Of a stretch of DNA of 64,000 bases, positions 26,864-35,522 are shown in pieces. The DNA lies in contig NZ_WFKI01000004.1 in the NCBI RefSeq assembly GCF_009208055.1, positions 49,507 through 113,506 on the forward strand, read 5' to 3'. The number at the start of each line of letters is the position of its first letter. The first letter of the stretch is position 1. This DNA comes from Poseidonibacter ostreae. Its GTDB lineage: Bacteria > Campylobacterota > Campylobacteria > Campylobacterales > Arcobacteraceae. Below the pieces are notes generated by a model. It had not been told where the DNA came from. It did not search any database and worked only from the letters and a program-made list of their open reading frames with translations. Position numbers and translations under genes: made by a program.

Positions 26864-27460
26864 ATGTTAGTAACAAAAAAAGCTCCAGATTTTACAGCAA
26901 CAGCTGTACTTGCAGATGGTCAAATAGTATCAGATTTTAATTTATACGAAAACATTGGTGAAAAAGGTGCGGTTTTATTTTTCTACCCATTAGATTTTAC
27001 TTTTGTATGTCCATCAGAAATCATTGCTTTCTCTAAAAGAATAGAAGAGTTTACTTCAAGAGGTGTTAATGTTATTGGTGTTTCTGTTGATTCACAATTC
27101 TCTCACTTCGCATGGAGAGAAACAGATGTAAATAATGGTGGAATTGGAAGAATTAAATACCCATTAGTTGCAGATTTATCTAAGCAAATCTCTAAAGATT
27201 ATGATGTATTATTTGGTGAAGCTGTTGCATTAAGAGGTTCTTTCTTAATTGATGCAGATGGAACTGTAAGACACTCAGTAATTAATGACTTACCATTAGG
27301 TAGAAACATTGATGAAATGATTAGAATGGTTGATACTATGTTATTTACTAATGAGCATGGTGAAGTTTGTCCTGCTGGTTGGTCAAAAGGTGACGAAGGT
27401 ATGAAAGCATCAACTGAAGGTGTTGCTGAATATTTAGGAAAACATGAGGGTGATTTATAA
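26864..27460 (+). CDS. 2-Cys peroxiredoxin (AhpC/TSA family)
   Basis: Thiol peroxidase reducing hydrogen peroxide and alkyl hydroperoxides. 198 residues. Peroxidatic C49 lies in DFTFVCPSE, and resolving C169 in HGEVCPAGW; GGxG-like NNGGIGRIKYP and the catalytic Arg of LRGSFLID are present. In Campylobacterota this protein (AhpC/TsaA) is usually reduced by thioredoxin, since AhpF is absent. It is monocistronic with a strong terminator, and a Fur/PerR-like box lies upstream. Confidence 0.95.
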   Translation: MLVTKKAPDFTATAVLADGQIVSDFNLYENIGEKGAVLFFYPLDFTFVCPSEIIAFSKRIEEFTSRGVNVIGVSVDSQFSHFAWRETDVNNGGIGRIKYPLVADLSKQISKDYDVLFGEAVALRGSFLIDADGTVRHSVINDLPLGRNIDEMIRMVDTMLFTNEHGEVCPAGWSKGDEGMKASTEGVAEYLGKHEGDL

Positions 27461-27477
27461 TCACTACTTTATAAGAT

Positions 27478-27506
27478 AAGGTGTCAGTCTTCTGACACCT
27501 TTTTTT
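27478..27506 (+). terminator. Terminator of the peroxiredoxin gene
   Basis: Stem AAGGTGTCAG (27478-27487) / CTGACACCTT (27492-27501), tetraloop TCTT, followed by a T-run to 27506. Textbook intrinsic terminator. Confidence 0.93.
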
Positions 27507-27525
27507 AAGCAACACTTCAAAATAA

Positions 27526-27554
27526 TTGACAAATTTTTAAATTAACACTACAAT
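27526..27554 (+). promoter_or_regulatory. rho: Sigma-70 promoter of rho with consensus -35
   Basis: TTGACA (27526-27531), a 17-bp spacer, and TACAAT (27549-27554). This is close to the E. coli consensus and stands out because Campylobacterota promoters usually lack a recognisable -35. Predicted start near 27561 gives a leader of about 77 nt before the rho ATG. Confidence 0.7.
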
Positions 27555-27558
27555 TACG

Positions 27559-27612
27559 ATATTACTTAATAAAAAACTACAAAAACTACAAAAATTACAT
27601 AATCTAAAATAT
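27559..27612 (+). promoter_or_regulatory. G-free leader of rho, candidate autoregulatory rut site
   Basis: A 54-nt stretch of the predicted rho leader has no G at all, while single C residues recur every 3-9 nt, including two tandem copies of CTACAAAAA. Rho binds unstructured C-over-G-rich RNA, and in E. coli rho is autoregulated in its leader. Low C content makes this a weak rut by E. coli standards. Confidence 0.35.
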
Positions 27613-27637
27613 GTACAATCAAAGGTAAACATTACTA

Positions 27638-28966
27638 ATGGAAGAGTCTAAAACTCAGAGCAAAACAACAACAAAAAGTCCTAGAAAAGCTAGAACTCAT
27701 GTACCTGTTGAAGGGTATAGAATTGAACAACTAAGAGAACTTACACTAGAAGAACTTCTAACTATCGCAAAAAAACTTGATGTAGAAAACCCACAAGAAT
27801 TAAAAAGACAAGATTTAATGTTTAACATTTTAAAGTCTCAGATTGATGCTGGTGGATTTATTTTATTTACAGGTATTTTAGAGATTAAAGATGGTGGATT
27901 TGGATTTTTAAGAGCAATTGATGGAAATTTCTCTGATACTTCTAATGATTCTTATGTATCTGCAACACAAATTAGAAAGTTTGCACTTAGAACTGGAGAT
28001 ATAGTTTCAGGACAAGTAAGACCTCCTAATAAAGATAGTGAAAAATATAATGCTTTATTAAAAATTGAAGCAATTAACTATTTACCTATTAAAGAATCAA
28101 AAAATAGACCATTATTTGATAACTTAACTCCTTTATATTCAACTGAGAAATTTAAGTTTGAATATGATGCAAAGAAAATGACAGGAAGAATGTTAGATTT
28201 ATTTGCACCAATGGGTAAAGGGCAAAGAGGTTTAATTGTTGCACCTCCTAAAACTGGTAAAACTGAACTTTTAAAAGATTTAGCTCATGGAATTTCTAAA
28301 AATCATCCTGAAGTTACTTTAATGGTATTACTAATTGATGAAAGACCTGAAGAAGTTACAGATATGCAAAGAAGTGTAAAAGGTGAAGTTTATTCTTCTA
28401 CTTTTGATTTACCAGCTCAAAACCATGTAAGAGTTGCTGAGATTGTTATTGAAAAAGCAAAAAGACTTGTAGAGATGAAAAAAGATGTAGTTATTTTATT
28501 AGACTCAATTACAAGACTTGCACGTGCATACAATACTGTAACGCCGTCATCTGGAAAAGTACTTTCTGGTGGAGTTGATGCAAATGCATTACATAAACCA
28601 AAAAGATTCTTTGGGGCTGCAAGAAATATTGAAGAGGGTGGAAGTTTAACTATTATTTCAACTGCTTTAATTGAAACTGGTTCAAAAATGGATGAAGTTA
28701 TTTTTGAAGAGTTCAAAGGTACAGGTAATAGTGAAGTTGTATTATCTAGAAATGCAGCTAATAAAAGAGTTTATCCAGCACTTGATATTATTAAATCTGG
28801 TACTAGAAAAGAAGAATTACTTCTTACTCCTGAAATCTTACAAAAAACTTGGATTTTAAGAAATGCAATTGCATCTATGGATGAAGTTGAAGCTTTAAAA
28901 TTTCTTTATTCAAAAATGCAGAAAACTAAAAACAACGCAGAGTTTTTTGCAGGAATGAATGAATAA
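27638..28966 (+). CDS. rho: Transcription termination factor Rho
   Basis: Hexameric RNA-dependent ATPase ending transcription. 442 residues. An N-terminal Lys/Thr/Ser-rich stretch (1-25) precedes the Rho N domain (LRELTLEELLTIAKKL) and the cold-shock RNA-binding domain with GGFGFLRA. The ATPase has Walker A PPKTGKTELLK, Walker B VVILLDSITRLARAYN, the Q-loop GGVDANALHKPKRFFGAARN and GTGNSEVVLSR. Own promoter upstream and a strong terminator overlapping the stop, so it is monocistronic. Confidence 0.97.
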   Translation: MEESKTQSKTTTKSPRKARTHVPVEGYRIEQLRELTLEELLTIAKKLDVENPQELKRQDLMFNILKSQIDAGGFILFTGILEIKDGGFGFLRAIDGNFSDTSNDSYVSATQIRKFALRTGDIVSGQVRPPNKDSEKYNALLKIEAINYLPIKESKNRPLFDNLTPLYSTEKFKFEYDAKKMTGRMLDLFAPMGKGQRGLIVAPPKTGKTELLKDLAHGISKNHPEVTLMVLLIDERPEEVTDMQRSVKGEVYSSTFDLPAQNHVRVAEIVIEKAKRLVEMKKDVVILLDSITRLARAYNTVTPSSGKVLSGGVDANALHKPKRFFGAARNIEEGGSLTIISTALIETGSKMDEVIFEEFKGTGNSEVVLSRNAANKRVYPALDIIKSGTRKEELLLTPEILQKTWILRNAIASMDEVEALKFLYSKMQKTKNNAEFFAGMNE

Positions 28967-28997
28967 AAGGAAAGCTTTTTAAGCTTTCCTTTTTTTA
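28965..28997 (+). terminator. Terminator of rho
   Basis: Stem AAAAGGAAAGCTT (28965-28977) / AAGCTTTCCTTTT (28981-28993), loop TTT, T-run to 28997. Begins at the rho stop codon and may also serve the convergent gene at 29008. Confidence 0.9.
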
Positions 28998-29007
28998 TGC
29001 CTTAAGA

Positions 29008-29670
29008 TTAATCTTTTAAAAACACTTTTTTATATTGTTCTACTCTAAAATCAAAAGTTGTATAATTTGGATTTATCTTTTTTTGTTCTTTATAAAAAGA
29101 GTTTGAACCTATAAATCTATTGGCTGCGTTTGATGGTGATGTTAAGCTTATTGTTTGAATATCTCTATTATCAAAAATAAAACTATGAACTTTTGGAATT
29201 TCCTTTGAAACTTGTTTAAACTCAATATTTTCTTTTTTTAATATTTGTCTTAAAAAGTATTCTGGTCCATTTTTAGAGTTTCCACCTGTAAAAATTATAG
29301 TTTCAATTGCTTTAAATTTTTTTAAATATCCCAAAATATCTCTAAGTTCAATATCTCTCATTCCTATATCACTTGCATCTACTTTTTCTCTTTTACAAGT
29401 ATTTACAATATCACAAACTCCAATATTATTAGAGATTAAAAAATCTTTTCTTTTTTTTATCTCTTCTTTCGTATTTTTATATTCAAGGTTTAAATCAAAA
29501 ATTACATCTAAACTTTTCCATAATAATCCATCTTGTGAGCCATAACAAAAATCTACATCATTTTCTTTATACTCTTTAGTACAAAACCTAGGTGGTGGAA
29601 GAGTTCCAACGATGATTTTTTTTGTATTACTTTTTATAAAAGGTTCATAAGGATGAAAATGATGGAACAT
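29008..29670 (-). CDS. Uracil-DNA glycosylase superfamily protein, family uncertain
   Basis: A 220-residue protein with the layout of the UDG superfamily. Near the N-terminus, IIVGTLPPPRF (19-29) corresponds to the motif 1 loop; CYGSQDGLLWKSLD (42-55) resembles the Mug/family-6 YxxxxNxFWxxL segment; SLTSPSNAANRF near 177-188 resembles motif 2 (LPSTSPANA). A conserved VCDIVNTCKRE lies between. A base-excision repair glycosylase is likely, but substrate and family number cannot be set by eye. It is convergent with rho. Confidence 0.65.
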   Translation of the reverse strand: MFHHFHPYEPFIKSNTKKIIVGTLPPPRFCTKEYKENDVDFCYGSQDGLLWKSLDVIFDLNLEYKNTKEEIKKRKDFLISNNIGVCDIVNTCKREKVDASDIGMRDIELRDILGYLKKFKAIETIIFTGGNSKNGPEYFLRQILKKENIEFKQVSKEIPKVHSFIFDNRDIQTISLTSPSNAANRFIGSNSFYKEQKKINPNYTTFDFRVEQYKKVFLKD

Positions 29671-29755
29671 ATACTATACCTTTTTGTTTGGGTAAATTTT
29701 AATTGTATTTTAACATATTTAGATATAATCTAATAAAATAATATTAAGGTTTTAA

Positions 29756-30553
29756 TTGAAAGTTGGAGTATTTGATTCTGGTTTAGGTGGACTTACTGTT
29801 GTAAGTGCAATAACAGAAATATTTAGAGGTGCAGATGTTTTTTATATAGCTGATACTAAATATGCACCTTATGGTGAAAAAACTCAAGAACAGATTCTAA
29901 AACGTTGTATTGAGATAACTAATTTTTTAATCAAAGAACATCAAATCACAGCTTTAATAGTTGCTTGTAATACTGCAACTTCTGCATCCATTAAAACTTT
30001 AAGAGATAAATATCCAGAACTTATTTTAATTGGAACAGAACCTGGAATAAAACCAGCTATTGAAGCTACAAAAACTAATAATATTGGTGTATTAGCAACA
30101 CCTGCTACATTAAAAGGTGATAAATATCAGTTACTAGTAAATGAGTTATTTAAAAGTAAACAAATTTCACTGTTTGAGCAAGCATGTCCTGGATTAGTTG
30201 AACAGATTGAAAAAGGTGAAGTTTCATCAGAGTTAACAATTAAGATGCTTGAAACTTGGTTGGAACCTATGAAAAGAAATAGAGTTGATACTATTGTTTT
30301 AGGTTGTACTCACTATCCTTTAGCAAGTGATGCAATAAAACAAATAATGGGATATGATATTTCATTAATTCAAACAGGTTGGGCAATTGCAAAGAGACTA
30401 AAATCTCTAAGTCTTGAGAAGAATCATATAAATGAAGGTTTATTAAATATATCTGTATATTTTACAGGTGATATAAATCAAAATATGATAAAAAAAATAT
30501 TTGAGAAAACAGAATATAATAAAAAAATTACAATTAGGAAATATGATATATGA
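29756..30553 (+). CDS. murI: Glutamate racemase MurI
   Basis: Produces D-glutamate for peptidoglycan. 265 residues. The two catalytic cysteines are C71 (VACNTATS) and C184 (LGCTHYPL), with FDSGLGGLTV at the N-terminus and the substrate loop YIADTKYAPYGEK. The start is a TTG at 29756 preceded by AAGGT. The stop overlaps the dnaX ATG (ATGA), so translation of the two is coupled. Confidence 0.95.
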   Translation: MKVGVFDSGLGGLTVVSAITEIFRGADVFYIADTKYAPYGEKTQEQILKRCIEITNFLIKEHQITALIVACNTATSASIKTLRDKYPELILIGTEPGIKPAIEATKTNNIGVLATPATLKGDKYQLLVNELFKSKQISLFEQACPGLVEQIEKGEVSSELTIKMLETWLEPMKRNRVDTIVLGCTHYPLASDAIKQIMGYDISLIQTGWAIAKRLKSLSLEKNHINEGLLNISVYFTGDINQNMIKKIFEKTEYNKKITIRKYDI

Positions 30554-32559
30554 GTGAATTAAAACAAGAAAGAAAAGTATTAGCTTTAAAATATAGACCT
30601 CATAGATTTGAAGACTTAGTAGGTCAAAGCACTGTATCTCAAACTTTATCATTAGCATTAGATTCAAATAGATTATCTCATGCTTACCTTTTTAGTGGAT
30701 TAAGAGGAAGTGGTAAAACTTCAACTGCTAGAATTATGGCAAAAGCACTATTATGTTCAAATGGACCTACATCAAAACCTTGTGAAGTTTGTGATAATTG
30801 TGTTAGTTCAAATGCAAATAGGCATCTAGATGTTATCGAAATGGATGCAGCTTCAAATCGTGGAATTGATGATATTAAAGATTTAATTGAACATACAAAA
30901 TATAAACCAAGTTCTGCAAGGTTTAAAGTATTTATAATCGATGAGGTTCACATGCTTACAACTCAAGCTTTTAATGCTTTATTAAAAACATTAGAAGAGC
31001 CTCCTGGTTTTGTAAAGTTTATTTTAGCAACTACGGATCCTTTAAAATTACCTGCAACAATTTTAAGTAGAACTCAACATTTTAGATTTAATAAAATATC
31101 AAATACTGATGTAATTCATCATTTATCTCATATTTTAAATGAAGAAAATATTGAATTTGATACAGATGCTTTAGAAATTGTAGCACGTAGTGGTCAAGGA
31201 AGTTTAAGAGATACCTTAACACTACTAGACCAAGCAATTATTTTTTCACGTGGAAGAATAACAACTTCAACAGTTGTTGATATGTTAGGGCTTATTGATC
31301 CAAAAGTTATGGACAATGTGTTTTCTGTAGTTTTAAATAAAGGTGAAATAATTCCAATTATAAAAGAGTTAGAAAACTATGATGTATCTCAAGTGTGTGA
31401 TGAGATGACTATTTATTTAAAACATAAAATGATAGAAAAAGATGCGAAGTTTGATTTACTTTTATTTGATAGATTTTTTAGAATAATAAGTGATGCTAAA
31501 CATCTTTTAGCTATAAATTCTGATGGTGGTTTTGTATTAATTTTAACATTAATGAAAATGATTGAAGCTACAAATATTAGAACTATAGATGAAATAATCG
31601 CTCAAGTTGAAGATATAAAACCAAAAATAGAGAATACAAGTACTATTATAAAAAAACCAGTAGAAGAAAAAGTTATTATAAAAGAAGAAACTCCTTTCAT
31701 TGAATCAAATATCACAGAAGAAGTAATGGAAAATATTCCTGAAACAAAAATTGAGGAAGTTACACCTGCTGATAAAATATTAATAGAAACTACATCAATG
31801 GTTGATTTATCAGTAATTGATTCAATTCCTGAGGTTTCATATCCTACTCCTTTTGATGATTTACCTACAAGTAGAAATGAAGCTATTACACCTAAAGAAG
31901 AGGTAAATGCTGAAGAGCTTGTTAAACCTGAAACAGATAATTCTGAACTAAAAGTTGAAGAAATAGTAGAAGAACAAAAAGAGATAAATATATCTCAAGA
32001 AGTTGAAGTTATTCCAATTGAAGAACCACAGCTTGAAGAAAAAAATGAGATGTATGAACAACTAACTGCAAAAGTTTATGATAGAGATTATACTTTAGGA
32101 GAGTGCTTTGAAAATAACTTCATTTTTAATGGATATGAAGATAATAAACTTTCAATAGTATCTTATGCCCAAGGTGATGATAGAAAGTTTTTGTATAAAC
32201 ACTTTTCATTAATTAGGACATTTGCTCAAGATGTTTATGGTAATGATGTTGAGTTAGATTTTAAAAAGGAAGAAGCCTCCACAAATATAACCAAAACAGC
32301 TAAAGAAACTCAAGTAGAACAGAAAATAGAAGAAAGAGTAGAGGAAGAAGTAAAAGAAGAATCAAATATTGAAGATACAGGTTCAATGATAGAAGAAGTT
32401 GAAATGAGTTCAGGTTGTGTTGCTGATATGCATAAAAGCTCAACGCCCGCTCCATCTCAACAAGAGTTACAATTAAATGATATTATTAATTCACCTATGT
32501 TAAATAAAGCAAAAGAGCTTTTTGATATTAAAAAAATTACTGTAAAATCAAGGTCTTAG
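30550..32559 (+). CDS. dnaX: DNA polymerase III subunit tau/gamma
   Basis: Clamp-loader ATPase. 669 residues. N-terminal LALKYRPHRFEDLVGQ; Walker A GLRGSGKTSTAR (50-61); zinc-finger cysteines in CSNGPTSKPCEVCDNC; Walker B/DEVH IIDEVHML; sensor ATTDPLKLPATILSR. Domain III ends around residue 360. Residues 365-620 form a very Glu-rich low-complexity linker, which in tau would contact DnaB and the polymerase. An A7 tract at 31650-31656, just at the end of domain III, is a possible slippage site for a short gamma form. Coupled to murI by ATGA. Confidence 0.95.
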   Translation: MSELKQERKVLALKYRPHRFEDLVGQSTVSQTLSLALDSNRLSHAYLFSGLRGSGKTSTARIMAKALLCSNGPTSKPCEVCDNCVSSNANRHLDVIEMDAASNRGIDDIKDLIEHTKYKPSSARFKVFIIDEVHMLTTQAFNALLKTLEEPPGFVKFILATTDPLKLPATILSRTQHFRFNKISNTDVIHHLSHILNEENIEFDTDALEIVARSGQGSLRDTLTLLDQAIIFSRGRITTSTVVDMLGLIDPKVMDNVFSVVLNKGEIIPIIKELENYDVSQVCDEMTIYLKHKMIEKDAKFDLLLFDRFFRIISDAKHLLAINSDGGFVLILTLMKMIEATNIRTIDEIIAQVEDIKPKIENTSTIIKKPVEEKVIIKEETPFIESNITEEVMENIPETKIEEVTPADKILIETTSMVDLSVIDSIPEVSYPTPFDDLPTSRNEAITPKEEVNAEELVKPETDNSELKVEEIVEEQKEINISQEVEVIPIEEPQLEEKNEMYEQLTAKVYDRDYTLGECFENNFIFNGYEDNKLSIVSYAQGDDRKFLYKHFSLIRTFAQDVYGNDVELDFKKEEASTNITKTAKETQVEQKIEERVEEEVKEESNIEDTGSMIEEVEMSSGCVADMHKSSTPAPSQQELQLNDIINSPMLNKAKELFDIKKITVKSRS

Positions 32560-32581
32560 TATTAACTAAGCATTAATACTA
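32557..32581 (+). repeat. Short inverted repeat after dnaX
   Basis: Arms TAGTATTAA (32557-32565) and TTAATACTA (32573-32581) with loop CTAAGCA, starting at the dnaX stop codon. There is no T-run, so it is a weak terminator or RNA-processing hairpin at best. A second pair, TTAACTA/TAGTTAA (32562-32568/32584-32590), is nested with it. Confidence 0.35.
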
Positions 32582-32626
32582 AATAGTTAAAATATTATTT
32601 AATATTAAATTAAAGGAAAAATTATA

Positions 32627-33469
32627 ATGAAAACTACATCAAAAGTACTAACACTTGCTGTTTTATTAACTACTAGCTTATTTGCAAATGTAAGTGATGA
32701 TAATGTACTAAAGTTTGAAAAGAAAAGAATTTCACAAAATCCAAATGTTGAAGTAGAAAATATAAGTATAAATACAAAAAAAGAATTACCTGTTAAAGGT
32801 TGGTATGGTTATATAATTGATGTTGAAGCTAAAATAGAAGATAAGATAGTAAATGCAAAAGATATAATATTTTCAGATGGAAGATACATCTCATTAGACT
32901 TACTTGATTCTACAAATGGAAAGTCTTTAAAAGATTTAGTAACACCAGAAGTAACATCAAAATATTATGATAAAGCAAAATTAATTGCAGGAAATCATAA
33001 TGCAAAAGATAAAATTGTAATTTTCTCTGATCCTTTATGTCCATTTTGTATGGATTATGTGCCAGAAGTTATAAAGCATGTAAATAAAAATAAAGACTCA
33101 ATTGCTTTATATTACTATCACTTCCCATTATTAAGACTACATCCAGCAGCTGATCCTTTATCTAAACTAATGGAATTAGGAAAAGAAAAAGGTATAAAAG
33201 ATATTGAATTAAAAGTTTATGAAACAGATTGGGATGAATATTTTACTTCTAAAGAGAGTGATGTAAAAAAAGTAATTACAGGATTTAATAAAGTCTTTAA
33301 AACTTCATTTACACAAAATGATATAGAATCTATTGAACTTATAGATGCGATTGAAAATGATATGGCATTAGGTGAAGAAGTTATGGTTCAAGGAACTCCT
33401 ACTATATTTGTTAATGGAGAAAAAGATACAATGCGAACTAAATATGAAAAACTAGGAAAAAATAAGTAA
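32627..33469 (+). CDS. Periplasmic DsbC/DsbG-like thiol:disulfide interchange protein
   Basis: A 280-residue protein with a signal peptide (1-20, ending SLFANV), a linker domain to about residue 110, and a thioredoxin-fold domain with active site C138-PF-C141 (DPLCPFCMDY) and the cis-proline loop VQGTPTIFVNG near residue 256. The two-domain layout is like DsbC/DsbG rather than DsbA. Its precise role (oxidase, isomerase or reductase) cannot be read from sequence. Strong RBS (AAAGGA). It is followed by hemC after 12 bp. Confidence 0.85.
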   Translation: MKTTSKVLTLAVLLTTSLFANVSDDNVLKFEKKRISQNPNVEVENISINTKKELPVKGWYGYIIDVEAKIEDKIVNAKDIIFSDGRYISLDLLDSTNGKSLKDLVTPEVTSKYYDKAKLIAGNHNAKDKIVIFSDPLCPFCMDYVPEVIKHVNKNKDSIALYYYHFPLLRLHPAADPLSKLMELGKEKGIKDIELKVYETDWDEYFTSKESDVKKVITGFNKVFKTSFTQNDIESIELIDAIENDMALGEEVMVQGTPTIFVNGEKDTMRTKYEKLGKNK

Positions 33470-33481
33470 AGGTAAAGAAAC

Positions 33482-34420
33482 ATGGAAAAATTAGTAATTG
33501 CAACAAGAAGAAGTCAACTAGCTTTATGGCAGTCAGAATTTATAAAAAGTGAACTTCAAAAACACTATCCTGATATGGAAATACAACTACAAGAGTTTGT
33601 AACTAAAGGTGATAAAATTCTTGATGTTCCACTAGCAAAAATAGGTGGAAAAGGTTTATTTACAAAAGAGCTTGAAGTTGCTATGTTAGAGGGAAATGCA
33701 CATTTAGCAGTACACTCACTAAAAGATGTACCAACTGAATTTGAAGATGGTTTACAATTAACAGCAGTTACTAAAAGATATGACCCAAGAGATGCATTAT
33801 TAAGTAATAAATATACATCAATTAATGAATTACCAGCAGGTGCTGTTATTGGAACTACAAGTTTAAGAAGAAGAATGGCTTTAAAATTATTACGTCCGGA
33901 TATTGTTTTAAAAGATTTAAGAGGAAATATTAATACTAGAATTGCAAAACTAAATGCAGGAGAATATGATGCTATTATTCTTGCAGCTACTGGTGTTCAA
34001 AAACTTGGTATTGAAAACGAAGTAAAACATTTTACTCCAATTTCAACTGATGAAATGATTCCTTCAATGGGACAAGCAACTTTAGGTATTGAAACTACAA
34101 CAGATCCTAAAATTATTGAATTATTATCAGTATTAAATGATAAAGATGCACAAATTGAATCTACAATTGAAAGAAGTTTTGTTCATACATTAGAAGGTGG
34201 TTGTCAAGTTCCAATTGGTGTTAAAGCTACAATTGTAAATGATACATCAGTTAGAGTTCAAGCAATAGTTGGAATGCCTGATGGTAGTGAATCAATCTCT
34301 GAAGATATCACAGCAGATATTAATAATTATGAGAATATTGGACAATCACTTGCTCAAACATTTATAGACCAAGGTGCAAAAGATTTACTTGAACGTGCTG
34401 AAAAAGTAGCTTTTAAATAA
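33482..34420 (+). CDS. hemC: Porphobilinogen deaminase (hydroxymethylbilane synthase)
   Basis: Joins four porphobilinogens to hydroxymethylbilane in heme synthesis. 312 residues. N-terminal IATRRSQLALWQ, the catalytic Asp D82 in AVHSLKDVPT, GTTSLRRRM, LRGNINTRI, and the dipyrromethane-binding cysteine C241 (LEGGCQVPIG) are all present. Lies 12 bp after the Dsb-like gene. Confidence 0.96.
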   Translation: MEKLVIATRRSQLALWQSEFIKSELQKHYPDMEIQLQEFVTKGDKILDVPLAKIGGKGLFTKELEVAMLEGNAHLAVHSLKDVPTEFEDGLQLTAVTKRYDPRDALLSNKYTSINELPAGAVIGTTSLRRRMALKLLRPDIVLKDLRGNINTRIAKLNAGEYDAIILAATGVQKLGIENEVKHFTPISTDEMIPSMGQATLGIETTTDPKIIELLSVLNDKDAQIESTIERSFVHTLEGGCQVPIGVKATIVNDTSVRVQAIVGMPDGSESISEDITADINNYENIGQSLAQTFIDQGAKDLLERAEKVAFK

Positions 34421-34496
34421 ATCTAAATTGTCAATATTTTCCAAGATATTTTAAAATATATTTAGTATTATATACTATATATTTTAAGGAGTACAA

Positions 34497-35039
34497 ATGA
34501 GAATTAATGTTGAAGATACAGTATTTTGTTTAGTTGATGTGCAAGAGAGGTTATATCCTCATATGATAAATAAAGATGAAATAGAAAAGAATTTAATTAC
34601 TTTAGTAAAAGGTTTAAAAGTTCATTCTATCCCATTTATTGTTAATGAACAATATAAAAAAGGAATTGGAGAAACAATTCCAAGTTTAAGAGAACTTGTA
34701 GATGCAGATCCACATTTTGAAAAAACTACTTTTTCATGTTGTAAAAATGAAACAACAATGGATGCAATAAAAGCTGCTAATAAAAAGATAGTAATAGTTG
34801 CAGGTATTGAAACTCATGTTTGTGTTTTACAAACTTGTATAGATTTACTTGAAGCTGGTTTACAACCTGTTTTAGTAACGGATTGTGTAACTTCAAGAAA
34901 GCAAAGAGATACTGATATGGCAATACAAAGATTAGTTCAAGCAGGAGTGGTTCCAACTACTTATGAATCACTTCTTTTTGAATTAACAGTAAATGCTAAA
35001 AACCCAGTATTTAAAGAGATTTCGTCATTAGTAAAATAA
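34497..35039 (+). CDS. Isochorismatase-family cysteine hydrolase
   Basis: A 180-residue member of the isochorismatase-like hydrolases (YcaC-like branch). The catalytic triad is visible as D14 (CLVDVQERL), K76 (FEKTTFSC) and C109 (GIETHVCVLQ), with the conserved cis-peptide before the nucleophile region. The substrate is unknown. Upstream, TATACT within a TAGTA-N5-TACTA palindrome (about 34460-34475) is a candidate -10. It is followed by a thioredoxin-like gene after 13 bp. Confidence 0.85.
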   Translation: MRINVEDTVFCLVDVQERLYPHMINKDEIEKNLITLVKGLKVHSIPFIVNEQYKKGIGETIPSLRELVDADPHFEKTTFSCCKNETTMDAIKAANKKIVIVAGIETHVCVLQTCIDLLEAGLQPVLVTDCVTSRKQRDTDMAIQRLVQAGVVPTTYESLLFELTVNAKNPVFKEISSLVK

Positions 35040-35052
35040 AAAGAAGATTTAA

Positions 35053-35436
35053 ATGAAAAAAATATTTATTTTATGTTTCTTTATTAGTCTATTTACAATA
35101 GCTCAAGCAAAAGAGTTTAATAGTGTAAAAGATATGCCTTCAGATAAAGACATATTTATTATGTTTAGTATTCCTTCTTGCCCATGGTGTGAACGACAGT
35201 TAAAAGTACTAAAGAAAATAAAACAAAATAGAGATAATTTTGAATATATGAAAGTTCAAGATGATAATATAATCTATGAAGAATTAATAGAAAATTATCC
35301 TTTCCCAGTTGAAGTTTATCCTACTTCATTTATTGTAAAAAAAGAAGATGGAATATTAAATATTAGATATGAATTTCAAGGTTATCAAAAAAAGAGTAGT
35401 ATTTTAAAAATTTTAGATAGTGATGATGAGTTTTAA
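35053..35436 (+). CDS. Periplasmic thioredoxin-fold protein with CPWC motif
   Basis: A 127-residue protein with a signal peptide (1-19, ending AQAK) and a small thioredoxin fold. Redox motif C43-PW-C46 in SIPSCPWCERQ, and a cis-proline in VEVYPTSFIV. It resembles SoxW/thioredoxin_2-like periplasmic reductases, but the partner is unknown. Last gene of a + strand run, ended by a bidirectional terminator. Confidence 0.82.
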   Translation: MKKIFILCFFISLFTIAQAKEFNSVKDMPSDKDIFIMFSIPSCPWCERQLKVLKKIKQNRDNFEYMKVQDDNIIYEELIENYPFPVEVYPTSFIVKKEDGILNIRYEFQGYQKKSSILKILDSDDEF

Positions 35437-35457
35437 CAAAACTTTGAAAGAATAAAT

Positions 35458-35496
35458 AAAAAAGGCTTATGGTTTTAATCATAAGCCTTTTTTTTT
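35458..35496. terminator. Bidirectional terminator thioredoxin-like gene / prpF
   Basis: Stem AAAAAAGGCTTATG (35458-35471) / CATAAGCCTTTTTT (35480-35493), loop GTTTTAAT, T-run to 35496. Between convergent genes, with A- and T-tracts for both strands. Confidence 0.92.
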
Positions 35497-35522
35497 AGCT
35501 AAGTAAACTATAGAGATTAAAT

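Noticed and set aside
27579..27595. Tandem CTACAAAAA copies as a CRISPR-like or iteron repeat
   Set aside because: Only two copies in a low-complexity leader; better explained as part of the G-free rho leader.
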